Assembly: GCF_003352005.1 (NCBI RefSeq) | Contig: NZ_CP024848.1 | Coordinates: 3,109,001-3,173,000, forward strand | DNA length: 64,000 nucleotides | DNA from: Oceanobacillus zhaokaii | Lineage (GTDB): Bacteria > Bacillota > Bacilli > Bacillales > Amphibacillaceae | Direction: 5' to 3' | Notes under the pieces: generated by a model | Told to the model about the DNA's origin: nothing | Database searches by the model: none | The model's input: the letters and a program-made list of their open reading frames with translations, nothing else | Program-made: the position numbers and the translations under genes | Shown here: positions 35,912-44,672 of the stretch, one piece after another | Layout of the letters: each line of letters begins with the position of its first letter | Position numbering within the stretch: the first letter of the stretch is position 1

Positions 35912-37349
35912 TTATTTGATCCTCTACCAGTTCAAGCAGTTCGCCCCATTTTTTCATTGTTGGCTGTTTTTCGCCAAAATAGATTGGATTGGAAAAGCCA
36001 TAAAAGCTTCCATCAGCAAAACGGACATCAACTCTAACCCAATGAAAGCCTGGGTCATTATTAAAATCATACGCACATTCAGAACGATTGCCATCTTCTC
36101 TCGCAACGATTTCTCCGTCGATTACCCATTCAAAATAAATGGCTTCATCGGTTTCTACAGAGGCTGTTGCAACACCTTTATTTTGGGAACATTGATTACC
36201 AGAGATAAGATCATCAATCCCGAATTGCACACGCTCTCCTCTTGAAACTGTAACATTTCCTTTTTTCAACGCTTTTACAACATTAGCTGCTGTAAGCTGG
36301 TCGCAATAAACAAATGTGCCTGGGTCACCAATTAATGAAGGAATATCGCTCCCATCATAAGTTTCATCGGGTTTCAAATGAGAATCTGATCCACCAATTC
36401 CGGTAATCTGATAGCCATCATTTAATAATTTATTCCAAGCGAGTAACGCAAATTCGGTCGCCTGTTTATTAAATGGATAGGTCGGATCATTACAAATTTC
36501 CATCGTATCTACCTTATCTAAAGGTGTTTCCTTCAATAACCACTTCCATTCCGTTAAAAATGGATGGTTGATTGAAATGATCGAATCATCACCATAATGA
36601 TGATTGATAATCTTGTTCATGCCTTCCTCTGTCTCCATATCCGCTAATCGTTGCTTTGTGAAAGGCGAGGTCAATGTTGAAATAATATTAAAATGTCCCA
36701 AAGGAGCCGTTACTTCTACGCCAGGAATGACTAGAATATCCGTCCTGTCAAACCAAGAGGTAGGAACGATATTATGGTCTGTTGCTACAAAGAAATCGAG
36801 CTTTTGGTTTGCTGCACTTTGCATATTCTCTTTCCTCGTCATCTTGCCGTCTGTATAAATTGTATGTGTATGGAAATCTCCCTTATACCATGCTTTTTCA
36901 GCGTTAAATATTAATTCCTTATCATAGGCGTTAAGTTGAAATGTTGCTGTCTCGCCATCATGCCACGAGTATAAATCGCCCAAAACAGCAGTTTCCAGTT
37001 CAGCATCAAATAATATGGTACAAGTGGCCCAATCGGTTAATGCCGTTACATCGTCTTTGGTGATTACGGCAAAATCAATTGTCCACTCCCCTGCTTTAAC
37101 AGGTCCAGAAATGGTATTGGCCGATGTATTTTCACGTTCATTATGGACTGTGACAGGTTGTGGCGTCATCCCCCGAACATATTGAGCTCTTAATTCCTTT
37201 TTCTCATCGTATACCATATACGTTAACCATAGTGCCTGTTCCGTTTCGATTTGAAACGAAACGGAAGAGACATTATCTGGTACATTAAAGGTAAATGCTT
37301 GGTTTAATTTATTGCTCGTTATATCTTGGTTGATCTTTAATTCAATCAT
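35904..37349 (-). CDS. PHP-domain metal phosphoesterase (CehA/McbA type)
   Basis: Protein of 481 residues. A beta-rich N-terminal domain (about 1-160) precedes a PHP domain with FHTHTIYTDGK, FFVATDHNIV, PGVEV, ISINHPF and GGSDSHLKP, which supply the metal-binding His and Asp residues; a C-terminal beta-domain of about 100 residues follows. The order resembles CehA/McbA-type hydrolases. It lies between the binding protein of a Ugp-type transporter and a HAD phosphatase, so it may open imported phosphodiesters. No signal peptide is seen; it acts in the cytosol. The ATG at 37349 (AAGGGG 11 bases upstream) is preferred to the GTG at 37382. Confidence 0.85.
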   Translation of the reverse strand: MIELKINQDITSNKLNQAFTFNVPDNVSSVSFQIETEQALWLTYMVYDEKKELRAQYVRGMTPQPVTVHNERENTSANTISGPVKAGEWTIDFAVITKDDVTALTDWATCTILFDAELETAVLGDLYSWHDGETATFQLNAYDKELIFNAEKAWYKGDFHTHTIYTDGKMTRKENMQSAANQKLDFFVATDHNIVPTSWFDRTDILVIPGVEVTAPLGHFNIISTLTSPFTKQRLADMETEEGMNKIINHHYGDDSIISINHPFLTEWKWLLKETPLDKVDTMEICNDPTYPFNKQATEFALLAWNKLLNDGYQITGIGGSDSHLKPDETYDGSDIPSLIGDPGTFVYCDQLTAANVVKALKKGNVTVSRGERVQFGIDDLISGNQCSQNKGVATASVETDEAIYFEWVIDGEIVAREDGNRSECAYDFNNDPGFHWVRVDVRFADGSFYGFSNPIYFGEKQPTMKKWGELLELVEDQIND

Positions 37350-37397
37350 TGTCTTGTTTTCCCCTTTGAACAACATATCCACATCCTAAAATCTCTT

Positions 37398-38708
37398 TTA
37401 CATTTCATCTAAAGCTGCTTGTGCTGTTTCCTTTGCTTCTTTCAATGCTTCTTCTGCAGGAACATTTTGCAGTTCTACTTTATCAGCTGCAATGGAGATT
37501 GCATCACGAATTTTTCCACCGGTTGGATCAACAAAGTATGGAATACCTGTTTGTGCTTGTTCGTATGGAACAGCAGCATATGGATTTTCTTCAATGAATT
37601 GTGCGTATTCTGGCACTTCCATCGCTGAATTTCTTACAGGAATATAACCAATTGCTTGTGACCACTCCGCACTTGTTTCAGCACTTGAGAAATAGCTCAT
37701 AAATGCATATCCAGCAGCTTTTTCTTCGTCACTGATTATTTCTGGAATTGCCATGTATAGTGCATCTACGTTTGGTCTTCCTTCATTGCCATTTAAACCA
37801 GGTTGTGGTGCAGAGTCAATAATAGAGAAGTCTAGATCACCTTTATCACCAGATGAACCAGTGTAACCAAGTGCAGTTCCATTCATTACTTCGTCAATTG
37901 TTTTATACCAGTATTCCCAGCCTTGTCCACCAGAGTTTACCTTCATTGATTCTTCTTCATGAATTTGCTTGCGAACAAACTCCCATGCTTCAATCCATTC
38001 TGGACTATCGATTAACACTTCTTTGCCATCTTCACTTAAAACACTGCCGCCATTGCTTGTTGCGATATCAATTAAGTTGTCAGCGCCCCACATTGGCAGG
38101 TGACCATATTGCACAAGACCTTTTTCCTGTAATTCTTTAGAAGTTGTGGCTACATTTTCCCAAGTTGCGTAAGCTTCTTCTGGATCAATGCCTGCTTCTT
38201 CTAAAATATCCTTGCGATAGTACATTACTTGTGTTGTTCCATATGCTGGTAATGCGTATAATGAATCATTCATTTTTGCTGGTTCAATAAATACTTCTAA
38301 GAAATCTGCTTCATCGTAAATCTCATCTTCTGCAGTAAATTCATCTAATGGTGCGATTGCTTCTTTACTTACTAAATCATTAAGTGTTCCAAGACCCGTA
38401 ATGAAAACCCCTGGCGCTGAGCCGGATGCAATCGATGCTTGCAGTTTTTGATATGTTTCTGAATAATCTGCTTGCGGAACTGGCGTTACAACAACATCTT
38501 CTTGAGAATTATTAAAGTTTTGCACGATTTCTTGCATTTTCTTATCAGCTTCACTTCCTAAGCCATACCAAAATTCAATTTCAACAGGACCTGATGCAGC
38601 TGAAGCATCAGCAGAATCATCTTCCGACCCTTCATCATTACTACCACAAGCGGCCATAAGTAACATTGCAATAGCTAAAACAAGTAATACATACCAATTT
38701 TTCTTCAT
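37398..38708 (-). CDS. ABC substrate-binding lipoprotein, UgpB-like
   Basis: Extracellular binding protein of 436 residues, lipid-anchored through Cys21 of LLMAACGSND. It belongs to solute-binding family 1: VEIEFWYGLGSEADKKMQEI resembles UgpB, as does GSAPGVFITGLGTLNDL. The ligand is probably glycerol 3-phosphate-like, inferred from the UgpC-type ATPase and the phosphatases of the operon, not from binding residues. AAGGAG lies 7 bases before the second ATG (38708), preferred to the first, which touches it. Its gene follows both permease genes. Confidence 0.85.
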   Translation of the reverse strand: MKKNWYVLLVLAIAMLLMAACGSNDEGSEDDSADASAASGPVEIEFWYGLGSEADKKMQEIVQNFNNSQEDVVVTPVPQADYSETYQKLQASIASGSAPGVFITGLGTLNDLVSKEAIAPLDEFTAEDEIYDEADFLEVFIEPAKMNDSLYALPAYGTTQVMYYRKDILEEAGIDPEEAYATWENVATTSKELQEKGLVQYGHLPMWGADNLIDIATSNGGSVLSEDGKEVLIDSPEWIEAWEFVRKQIHEEESMKVNSGGQGWEYWYKTIDEVMNGTALGYTGSSGDKGDLDFSIIDSAPQPGLNGNEGRPNVDALYMAIPEIISDEEKAAGYAFMSYFSSAETSAEWSQAIGYIPVRNSAMEVPEYAQFIEENPYAAVPYEQAQTGIPYFVDPTGGKIRDAISIAADKVELQNVPAEEALKEAKETAQAALDEM

Positions 38709-38732
38709 TTCCATTCTCCTTTTATTGTTTTT

Positions 38733-39569
38733 TTATCCTTTAACACCACTATCACTGATTCCTTTAATGAACCACTTTTGTAAGAGTATAAATAAAATTA
38801 ACAGTGGCAATACAGCTAAAACACTAGCTGCCATAATTAAAGGCCATTGATCGGCGAAAGTACCTGAGGTTGTAAAAAATCGATTTAGACCAACAGTAAT
38901 TAAGTAATTTTCCTGGCTATTGACAATCAGTGAAGGCCAGAGGTAATTATTATACATTTGCACAAAGCTAATTAAGCCTACAGTAAAAATAGAGGATTTA
39001 CACATTGGCATCATCACTTTTCTTAGAATGGCGAAATCATTCGCCCCTTCAGAACGAGCTGCTTCTATCATTTCCTTAGGTACCTGCATAAATGCTTGTC
39101 TCATCAGGAAGATGGTGAACACACTCGCAATATTAGAAATGATAATCCCTGTCAATGTATCAAGCAGGCCTAGCTTTGCAACAATTACATAGCTAGGTAC
39201 ATACGTTGCCGCTGCTGGCAGCATATACGTAATCAGAATCGAATTAAATAATATACTTTTACCTTTAAAGGTCATTTGTGTTAATGCATAAGCAATCATG
39301 CTGGAAAGAATGATTTGAAAAAAGACGATAACAATTGCTGTAAACGTACTATTGAATATATATAATCCAAATGGTGCGAGTTCTAGTGCACCTGCAAAGT
39401 TCCCCCATTGTGGATTACTCGGAAGCCAGTCCAGGGGTACAGCAAATATTTCTTCCGGTGTTTTCAATGCACTGAGAAACATCCAGACTAAAGGAAAAAC
39501 CATTATAATACTGAAAATCGTTAGCAGTATATAGTGAACCATCTTCCTTGACTTCGATACCATTTCCAT
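38733..39569 (-). CDS. ABC permease, UgpE/MalG type
   Basis: Inner-membrane permease of 278 residues with six hydrophobic segments. The EAA loop (MIEAARSEGANDFAILRKVMMP) that contacts the ATPase is present, and PLVWMFLSALKTPEEIF is typical near the N-terminus. It forms a heterodimer with the next permease. GGGAG lies before the ATG; the gap to the upstream permease gene is 15 bases. Confidence 0.88.
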   Translation of the reverse strand: MEMVSKSRKMVHYILLTIFSIIMVFPLVWMFLSALKTPEEIFAVPLDWLPSNPQWGNFAGALELAPFGLYIFNSTFTAIVIVFFQIILSSMIAYALTQMTFKGKSILFNSILITYMLPAAATYVPSYVIVAKLGLLDTLTGIIISNIASVFTIFLMRQAFMQVPKEMIEAARSEGANDFAILRKVMMPMCKSSIFTVGLISFVQMYNNYLWPSLIVNSQENYLITVGLNRFFTTSGTFADQWPLIMAASVLAVLPLLILFILLQKWFIKGISDSGVKG

Positions 39570-39584
39570 TTCTTGTTCAACTCC

Positions 39585-40457
39585 CTAATAATGGACCCAG
39601 CGTTTCGATCCGTAGAACATAATTAATGCCAGAGCACCAGTTAAGATAACAATGAGTGTTGCTAATGCGGTTGCTTGCCCCATGTTAAATTGCTCAAATG
39701 CCATCTGATAATATAGATACAATAAGGTTCTCGTACTGCCAGCAGGCCCACCTTGCGTCATGACTTGAATTTGGTCATATGCTTGAATCGAATCAATCGC
39801 AGAAATGATGACTAAAAATAAGGTAGTCGGAGAAACAAGTGGTATCACAATTGTTGTCATTCGCTGCAGCCAACCGGCGCCTTCAATATTACCTACCTCA
39901 TATAATTCATCTGGAATTTTAGAAAGGGCATCGGCGTAAAATAACATTGCCCACCCTGCATTTTTCCAGACAGTCACAATAATAATCGCCCACATCGCCA
40001 TCTCTGAATCCGTTAGCCATGATGGCTGTGGTAGATTAAACCACCCTAATACTTGATTGAGCAGTCCGACATCTGGTTCATAAATCCACGACCAAACGAT
40101 TGACATAGCAACCATTGGTGTAATCCACGGAGCAAATAAGAATGCTTTAAATCCCGTCAGTCCCTTTAATCCTTTTCGTAATAATAATGCTAAAAGAAGT
40201 CCAAAGAATATCGTCGGCAGAATTGTCCAAAATCCGAAAAAGATTGTGTTTTTAAGTGCGCTGTAAAAATCGGCACTTGTGAGTGCATTCGTATAATTTT
40301 CTATTCCAACATAATCAAAGGTTGGGCTAATATAATCCCAGTTTGTAAAGCTTAGCCAAACGGATACTGCCATCGGAACAAACCAAAAAACGACTAAGGG
40401 GATCATAGGAATGCCGACAAAAAATAATAGTTTCCCTACATTACCGAATCGATTCAC
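39585..40457 (-). CDS. ABC permease, UgpA/MalF type
   Basis: Permease of 290 residues with six hydrophobic segments; the EAA loop (LYEVGNIEGAGWLQRMTTI) and MTQGGPAGSTRTLLYLYYQ are typical of sugar-type importers of this class. The start is a GTG at 40457 with GAGGAG 8 bases upstream, and it overlaps the TGA of the ATPase gene by 4 bases (GTGA), so translation is coupled. Confidence 0.9.
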   Translation of the reverse strand: MNRFGNVGKLLFFVGIPMIPLVVFWFVPMAVSVWLSFTNWDYISPTFDYVGIENYTNALTSADFYSALKNTIFFGFWTILPTIFFGLLLALLLRKGLKGLTGFKAFLFAPWITPMVAMSIVWSWIYEPDVGLLNQVLGWFNLPQPSWLTDSEMAMWAIIIVTVWKNAGWAMLFYADALSKIPDELYEVGNIEGAGWLQRMTTIVIPLVSPTTLFLVIISAIDSIQAYDQIQVMTQGGPAGSTRTLLYLYYQMAFEQFNMGQATALATLIVILTGALALIMFYGSKRWVHY

Positions 40458-41539
40458 TTTTTCAACTCCTCACGATGAAGCAAAGATTGCTCTGTTACAG
40501 GGTCGAATAAATGAAATTTATGCTGGGCAAATTCAATATAAATTGTTTCTCCTGTTTCAATCTCATAATCTGGTCGCAAGCGAACGACCAGAGAGTCTCC
40601 ATGCAGCTTCCCATAAACATAGAGATCGGAACCTAGCATTTCGATGAAGTCAACTTGCAACGGTATCCCAGTTTCTTTGTTGGACAGAACAATATCCTCT
40701 GGTCGAATACCGATGACCGCTTCCCCTTGCTTGTCAATTACAGCAGGCAATGCACCTAACCTGTCACCATTTGAAAATGTAAGCTGGTCGGTTGTTATCT
40801 TTCCTTTGAAAAAATTCATGGCAGGAGCACCTATAAAACTAGCAACAAACATATTTTCTGGATGATTGTAAATTTCCTTTGGTGTTCCGATTTGCTGAAC
40901 ATGTCCATCTTTTAGCACAACAATTCTTGATGCCATCGTCATTGCTTCTGTTTGGTCATGTGTAACGTAAATTGTTGTCGTTCCGAGCCTTTTATGTAAG
41001 TTAATAATTTCTTCTCGCATTTGCACACGCAGCTTTGCATCTAAATTTGATAATGGTTCATCCATAAGAAAGAGATTTGCATCACGAACGATTGCTCTTC
41101 CCAGTGCAACACGCTGCCTTTGACCACCAGATAATTCTTTTGGCTTTCTTTTTAAGTAAGACGTTAATTCTAAAATCTCAGCTGTTTTTTCTACTTTTTC
41201 CTTGATAATATCTCGTTTGACTTTACGAATTTTCAAACCAAAAGCGATATTATCAAAGACTGTTAGATGTGGGAATAAAGCATAGTTTTGAAATACCATT
41301 GCCATATCACGATCTTTAGGTGGAATATCATTCACTAGTTCCCCATCCATCCACAACTCTCCGCCAGAAATAGACTCTAGACCCGCAATCATTCGTAATG
41401 TTGTTGATTTGCCACACCCAGATGGACCGACAAATACGATAAATTCTTTATCCTTAATTTCAAGGTTAAAATCATGGATCACATTATCCTTCTGCTTATC
41501 ATATTGCTTTGATAATTGCAGCATTTTTATTTTCGACAA
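40454..41539 (-). CDS. ABC transporter ATPase, UgpC/MsmX type
   Basis: ATPase of 361 residues with Walker A GPSGCGKSTTL, Q-loop VFQNYALFPHLTV, signature LSGGQRQRVALG, Walker B LFLMDEPLSNLD and H-loop THDQTEAM, then TOBE-type regulatory domains (about 235-361). It drives the adjacent permeases; because the second sugar ABC operon (48.6-54 kb) has no ATPase, it may serve that too, as MsmX does in B. subtilis (inference). The start is a TTG at 41539 behind GAGGG. It is the first gene of the operon. Confidence 0.92.
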   Translation of the reverse strand: MSKIKMLQLSKQYDKQKDNVIHDFNLEIKDKEFIVFVGPSGCGKSTTLRMIAGLESISGGELWMDGELVNDIPPKDRDMAMVFQNYALFPHLTVFDNIAFGLKIRKVKRDIIKEKVEKTAEILELTSYLKRKPKELSGGQRQRVALGRAIVRDANLFLMDEPLSNLDAKLRVQMREEIINLHKRLGTTTIYVTHDQTEAMTMASRIVVLKDGHVQQIGTPKEIYNHPENMFVASFIGAPAMNFFKGKITTDQLTFSNGDRLGALPAVIDKQGEAVIGIRPEDIVLSNKETGIPLQVDFIEMLGSDLYVYGKLHGDSLVVRLRPDYEIETGETIYIEFAQHKFHLFDPVTEQSLLHREELKK

Positions 41540-41570
41540 TACCTTCCCTCTTCTCCTAAATAACTCTATC

Positions 41571-41619
41571 TTTGTTTTTCTTTATTTTTATTTGTTTTTC
41601 TTTTATAATTCGATTATAA
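41571..41619. promoter_or_regulatory. candidate operators between the Ugp-type operon and the DeoR gene
   Basis: Two direct repeats TTTGTTTTTCTTT begin at 41571 and 41591, exactly 20 bases apart (two helical turns), followed by the inverted repeat TTATAAT-TCG-ATTATAA (41603-41619). They lie between the divergent genes, where the DeoR protein is expected to bind. Binding is inferred. Confidence 0.45.
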
Positions 41620-41736
41620 ACAACAAATGTAAATTTAAATGAAGAAATTTGTTAATTTTTTATTAAAATACTTCAATGGATTTATCTAATTTATATTCTT
41701 ATAATGAATAATAGAATCTAGGTTAGGGAGGATATT

Positions 41737-42507
41737 ATGCTAAAGAATGACCGATTAACATTTATTACGGATTATCTAAAAAAACATCAAACAGCCAAAG
41801 TTGGCTTTTTGAGTGATCAGCTTAGTGTAACCCCTGAGACCGTTCGAAGGGATCTCGAGGTTCTGGAAGAATCTGGGGAAATCAAAAGGGTACATGGCGG
41901 GGCCATGTTAAAACAAGCAAATATAACTGAAACGAATTTTGAAATAAGGGAATCGATAAATAAAAATGAGAAAGAATTAATCGCAGAAGAAGCATGTCAC
42001 TTTGTCAAAGAAGGGGATTTTATTGCGATGGATGTTAGTACAACGAATACGGAAATCGCGATACAATTAGCACGTCAATTCTCTCAATTATCCGTACTGA
42101 CGAACTCACTAGTCATTGCGACAATATTAGGGAAAAATTCCAATATCGATGTTTACCTACCGAGCGGGAAGTTAAGAAATTCTGAACTTTGTGTATTAGG
42201 TGCGTCTTGTATATCCTATATCAACCAATTTCATATTGATACGTTCTTCATGAGCGTAAGTGGCATTTCATTAGAGAAAGGATTGATGGATTATGGCTAC
42301 GGCGAATCAGAAGTAAAAATGGCGATGTATAACAATGCAATCAATAAATTTGTCGTTGCAGATCACACTAAATTCGAATCAACAGCGATGCTGCGAGTTG
42401 GCGATGTCCATTTGGTGAACGGCATTATTACCGACCCAATGATTTCACCTGCCATAGTGAAGAAATATGAAGAGAAGGACATACATATCTTTCATTCAAG
42501 CCAATAG
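41737..42507 (+). CDS. DeoR/GlpR-type transcriptional regulator
   Basis: Regulator of 256 residues: N-terminal DeoR helix-turn-helix (about 6-58; VTPETVRRDLEVLEESGEIKR), then the GGAM segment and a sugar-phosphate sensor domain (FIAMDVSTTNTEIA, VLTNSLVIA, FVVADHTKF). It is divergent from the Ugp-type operon and probably its repressor, with a phosphorylated compound as inducer, which fits the phosphatases there. GGGAGG lies 5 bases before the ATG. Confidence 0.9.
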   Translation: MLKNDRLTFITDYLKKHQTAKVGFLSDQLSVTPETVRRDLEVLEESGEIKRVHGGAMLKQANITETNFEIRESINKNEKELIAEEACHFVKEGDFIAMDVSTTNTEIAIQLARQFSQLSVLTNSLVIATILGKNSNIDVYLPSGKLRNSELCVLGASCISYINQFHIDTFFMSVSGISLEKGLMDYGYGESEVKMAMYNNAINKFVVADHTKFESTAMLRVGDVHLVNGIITDPMISPAIVKKYEEKDIHIFHSSQ

Positions 42508-42521
42508 ATTGCTAGCAATAT

Positions 42522-42561
42522 GTGAGGAAGTTTGTGAAAAACAGGAAACTATAAGACTTCC
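42522..42561 (+). terminator. weak terminator-like hairpin after the DeoR gene
   Basis: Arms GAGGAAGT / ACTTCCTC with a 24-base loop and no T run. Confidence 0.3.
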
Positions 42562-42671
42562 TCTCATTCTGCATTATTAGGGAATCTTTTTTGAATTACT
42601 AGTTTAGGGATTGTTTGCTCCGATTATATCTTAAGCGCTATAACACTTATTTGCTCCACGTCCTAGCTGGA

Positions 42672-42697
42672 GCGCTCCATTTAACCACTCAACACCA
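42672..42697. repeat. left copy of a direct repeat around the SatD/DUF3307 pair
   Basis: GCGCTCCATT plus ACCACTCAA with one short difference in between; the same pieces occur at 44591-44619. This copy covers the end of the DUF3307 gene. Confidence 0.4.
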
Positions 42698-43559
42698 TCC
42701 TCACAACCAACCCTAGCACAATTCCAAACAGCATCGATAACAATGTCCCTAACAGAAAATATTCAGCAAAATCTCGGTCTTCCATCTGTTTAAATCTAGC
42801 AATTGATTTGGCTGTAATGATAAATGCAATTGCAGGGTATGCGGCATAATAGGTTAAGATTAATACTAGTAATCTTTCAATATAGCCGATTGTCCTTCCA
42901 CGATTATATCGATTATTTAAAAGCAAATAATGATATTCCTCGCTTACACCCCTGTTTAATTCTCGTAGCTTGCCCGACCTATCATCTAGCGATTCGGATT
43001 TAAACGTGAGCTTCCCTTCAAAAGTAGTAATATTAATAGAAGGATTCCCCAGTGTTTTGGCAATAATATGCCCGCTAATTGAAGTAACAGCAATAATAAT
43101 AATCGCTAAAAACAATACTTTATCTGTGGGGCTTAAAGCAACGCTCGACTGGAATGAGGCAATGATATTTTCAAATACCAAACGGAATGATAGACTGAAA
43201 AACAAATGACCAATAATCATCAACACAATAAGATGAAGGATTTGATCAGACACAAATAATTTCAGATCGTAATAGCTTCCCAGTAATTCTTTAACTCGCT
43301 GTGACTTCTCCATTTTTATTTTCATTAAATCTATGAGGTAATGGGTAATTAAAATGAGGATGAGTGGAAAAAGCACATGCACGAAGAATCCATGATATTG
43401 ATTGTTTCTTCCCCAAATGAAAAGTAATGCAATCAGAAGAAAGATTGCGTGATGCATCATGTGCAAGCGTAAGTATTTTTCTTTATTATTTGCCATACGA
43501 TCTTTTTGCAGGTAAAAATCTGCGATGAAGTGTGCAAGTATTAAGCTTAGCAAAGCCAT
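42681..43559 (-). CDS. DUF3307 membrane protein
   Basis: Membrane protein of 292 residues with seven or eight hydrophobic segments. The N-terminal LAHFIADFYLQKDRMANNK and the histidines in RLHMMHHAIF, then ITHYLIDLMKIK, fit the DUF3307 family, often found next to SatD genes in Firmicutes. A soluble stretch (about 165-230) separates the two membrane parts. Function unknown. GAAGGGAAG lies before the ATG. It follows the SatD-like gene by 27 bases, so both share one transcript. Confidence 0.82.
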   Translation of the reverse strand: MALLSLILAHFIADFYLQKDRMANNKEKYLRLHMMHHAIFLLIALLFIWGRNNQYHGFFVHVLFPLILILITHYLIDLMKIKMEKSQRVKELLGSYYDLKLFVSDQILHLIVLMIIGHLFFSLSFRLVFENIIASFQSSVALSPTDKVLFLAIIIIAVTSISGHIIAKTLGNPSINITTFEGKLTFKSESLDDRSGKLRELNRGVSEEYHYLLLNNRYNRGRTIGYIERLLVLILTYYAAYPAIAFIITAKSIARFKQMEDRDFAEYFLLGTLLSMLFGIVLGLVVRMVLSG

Positions 43560-43586
43560 AATGATCTTCCCTTCTGAAATACTCTC

Positions 43587-44411
43587 TTAGAATTTCCTGT
43601 TTGAGAATAGTGAATCGATATGATTATTTACGTAAACTCGAATGTTTTCTTCAAGCTGTTTCTGATACTTGGTTTGATTTTGTTGTAGTGTTGATTGAAA
43701 GATAGACATTTGGATTGAATTTAGTGCCTCATTTATTCGATTAAAGTTCTTGATTATTTCTTTTCCGTATCCTCGATTAATATGACTGGATATTGTTGCA
43801 CCTGTTTTATTCAAGAATACCGCAATTTTCTTTTGCTGCATAAAGATAAGGTATAAATCTGCAATTAATTCCTGTAATTCTGTTTGTTTCGTGAAAAGAA
43901 TATGCTGGTTTTCTAGCAATGTGTTGATTAGGGATTCGACCGTTGATAGATAATGATTTACCTCGGGAGAGCTCGGGCTTGGTAAGTGCTTATTTTGGTT
44001 CGAGATGTCTAGTTTAAATTTAAATTGCTTACGGTCTTCTTTTAAATGTTTTAATTCGTTGTTTGCAGTTCTAGCTTGCTTCACTAAAGGATGGATCCAC
44101 GTTTCAATCTCAATATCCTTCACTCGTTTGTTTATATTCCCAAAGGTTAGGCCAAAATATGGTTTATGCTCGCTAAATTTCCAAATTCTGCTCAAATAAA
44201 ATGCAATCGTATATGCTGTTGAATAATTCTCACTTATAAGAATTAGTTCATCTCCCTGGCGATGAGAAATCTTAATATTTACCACTTCTTCCGACCAGCT
44301 TCTCACCATATACACAATTTCTTTTAGATATGATTCTAATTCCTGCCCAACCTTTCCGTCTGTTGAACTGCCGGTTACATCCATAATAAAAATCGATATT
44401 GGATTCTCCAT
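43587..44411 (-). CDS. SatD-family protein
   Basis: Cytosolic protein of 274 residues. The start FIMDVTGSS with a later SHRQGDELILIS and IAFYLSRIW fits the SatD family, whose N-terminal half looks like a nucleotide-cyclase-like fold. The C-terminal half has a predicted coiled region and a helix-turn-helix-like piece (FLNKTGATISSHINRG, about 200-215). Function unknown. AAGGGG lies before the ATG. With DUF3307 it forms a two-gene unit behind a perfect -10 box and tandem palindromes. Confidence 0.8.
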   Translation of the reverse strand: MENPISIFIMDVTGSSTDGKVGQELESYLKEIVYMVRSWSEEVVNIKISHRQGDELILISENYSTAYTIAFYLSRIWKFSEHKPYFGLTFGNINKRVKDIEIETWIHPLVKQARTANNELKHLKEDRKQFKFKLDISNQNKHLPSPSSPEVNHYLSTVESLINTLLENQHILFTKQTELQELIADLYLIFMQQKKIAVFLNKTGATISSHINRGYGKEIIKNFNRINEALNSIQMSIFQSTLQQNQTKYQKQLEENIRVYVNNHIDSLFSNRKF

Positions 44412-44444
44412 TTAAATCCCCTTTTTATTAATACTTTATTGAGG

Positions 44445-44527
44445 ATTATAGCATAAAATAAGACAAAAATGTCTAATCAATATAAAATTAGACGAAAACA
44501 TCTAATAATATAAGAATTAGACAGAAT
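44445..44527 (-). promoter_or_regulatory. satD promoter with tandem TTAGACA palindromes
   Basis: A perfect TATAAT lies at 44450-44445 on the minus strand. Upstream, AGACA-AAAA-TGTCT (44461-44474) and TTAGACG-AAAA-CATCTAA (44488-44505) are two inverted repeats of the same half-site, and a third half-site TTAGACA is at 44517-44523. They cover the -35 zone, so they are probably operators of an unidentified regulator. Confidence 0.6.
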
Positions 44528-44590
44528 GACAAGACTATTATTCAGATTAATTTAATAAGTAATGTGAACACTCTAGAAATGGATTCATAG

Positions 44591-44619
44591 GCGCTCCATT
44601 CACCACTCAAAGCCACCAT
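44591..44619. repeat. right copy of a direct repeat around the SatD/DUF3307 pair
   Basis: GCGCTCCATTCACCACTCAA, similar to 42672-42697, in the gap between satD and the MDR gene. Confidence 0.4.
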
Positions 44620-44624
44620 GTTTC

Positions 44625-44650
44625 TACAAATTTCAGGAAGTGACAGGCAT
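44625..44650 (-). repeat. short dispersed repeat, copy R4
   Basis: Minus strand core ATGCCTGTCACTTCC followed by TGAAATTTGTAG; it lies 22 bases behind the stop of the MDR gene. Confidence 0.55.
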
Positions 44651-44672
44651 CACATATGCACAGGCTATGCAT

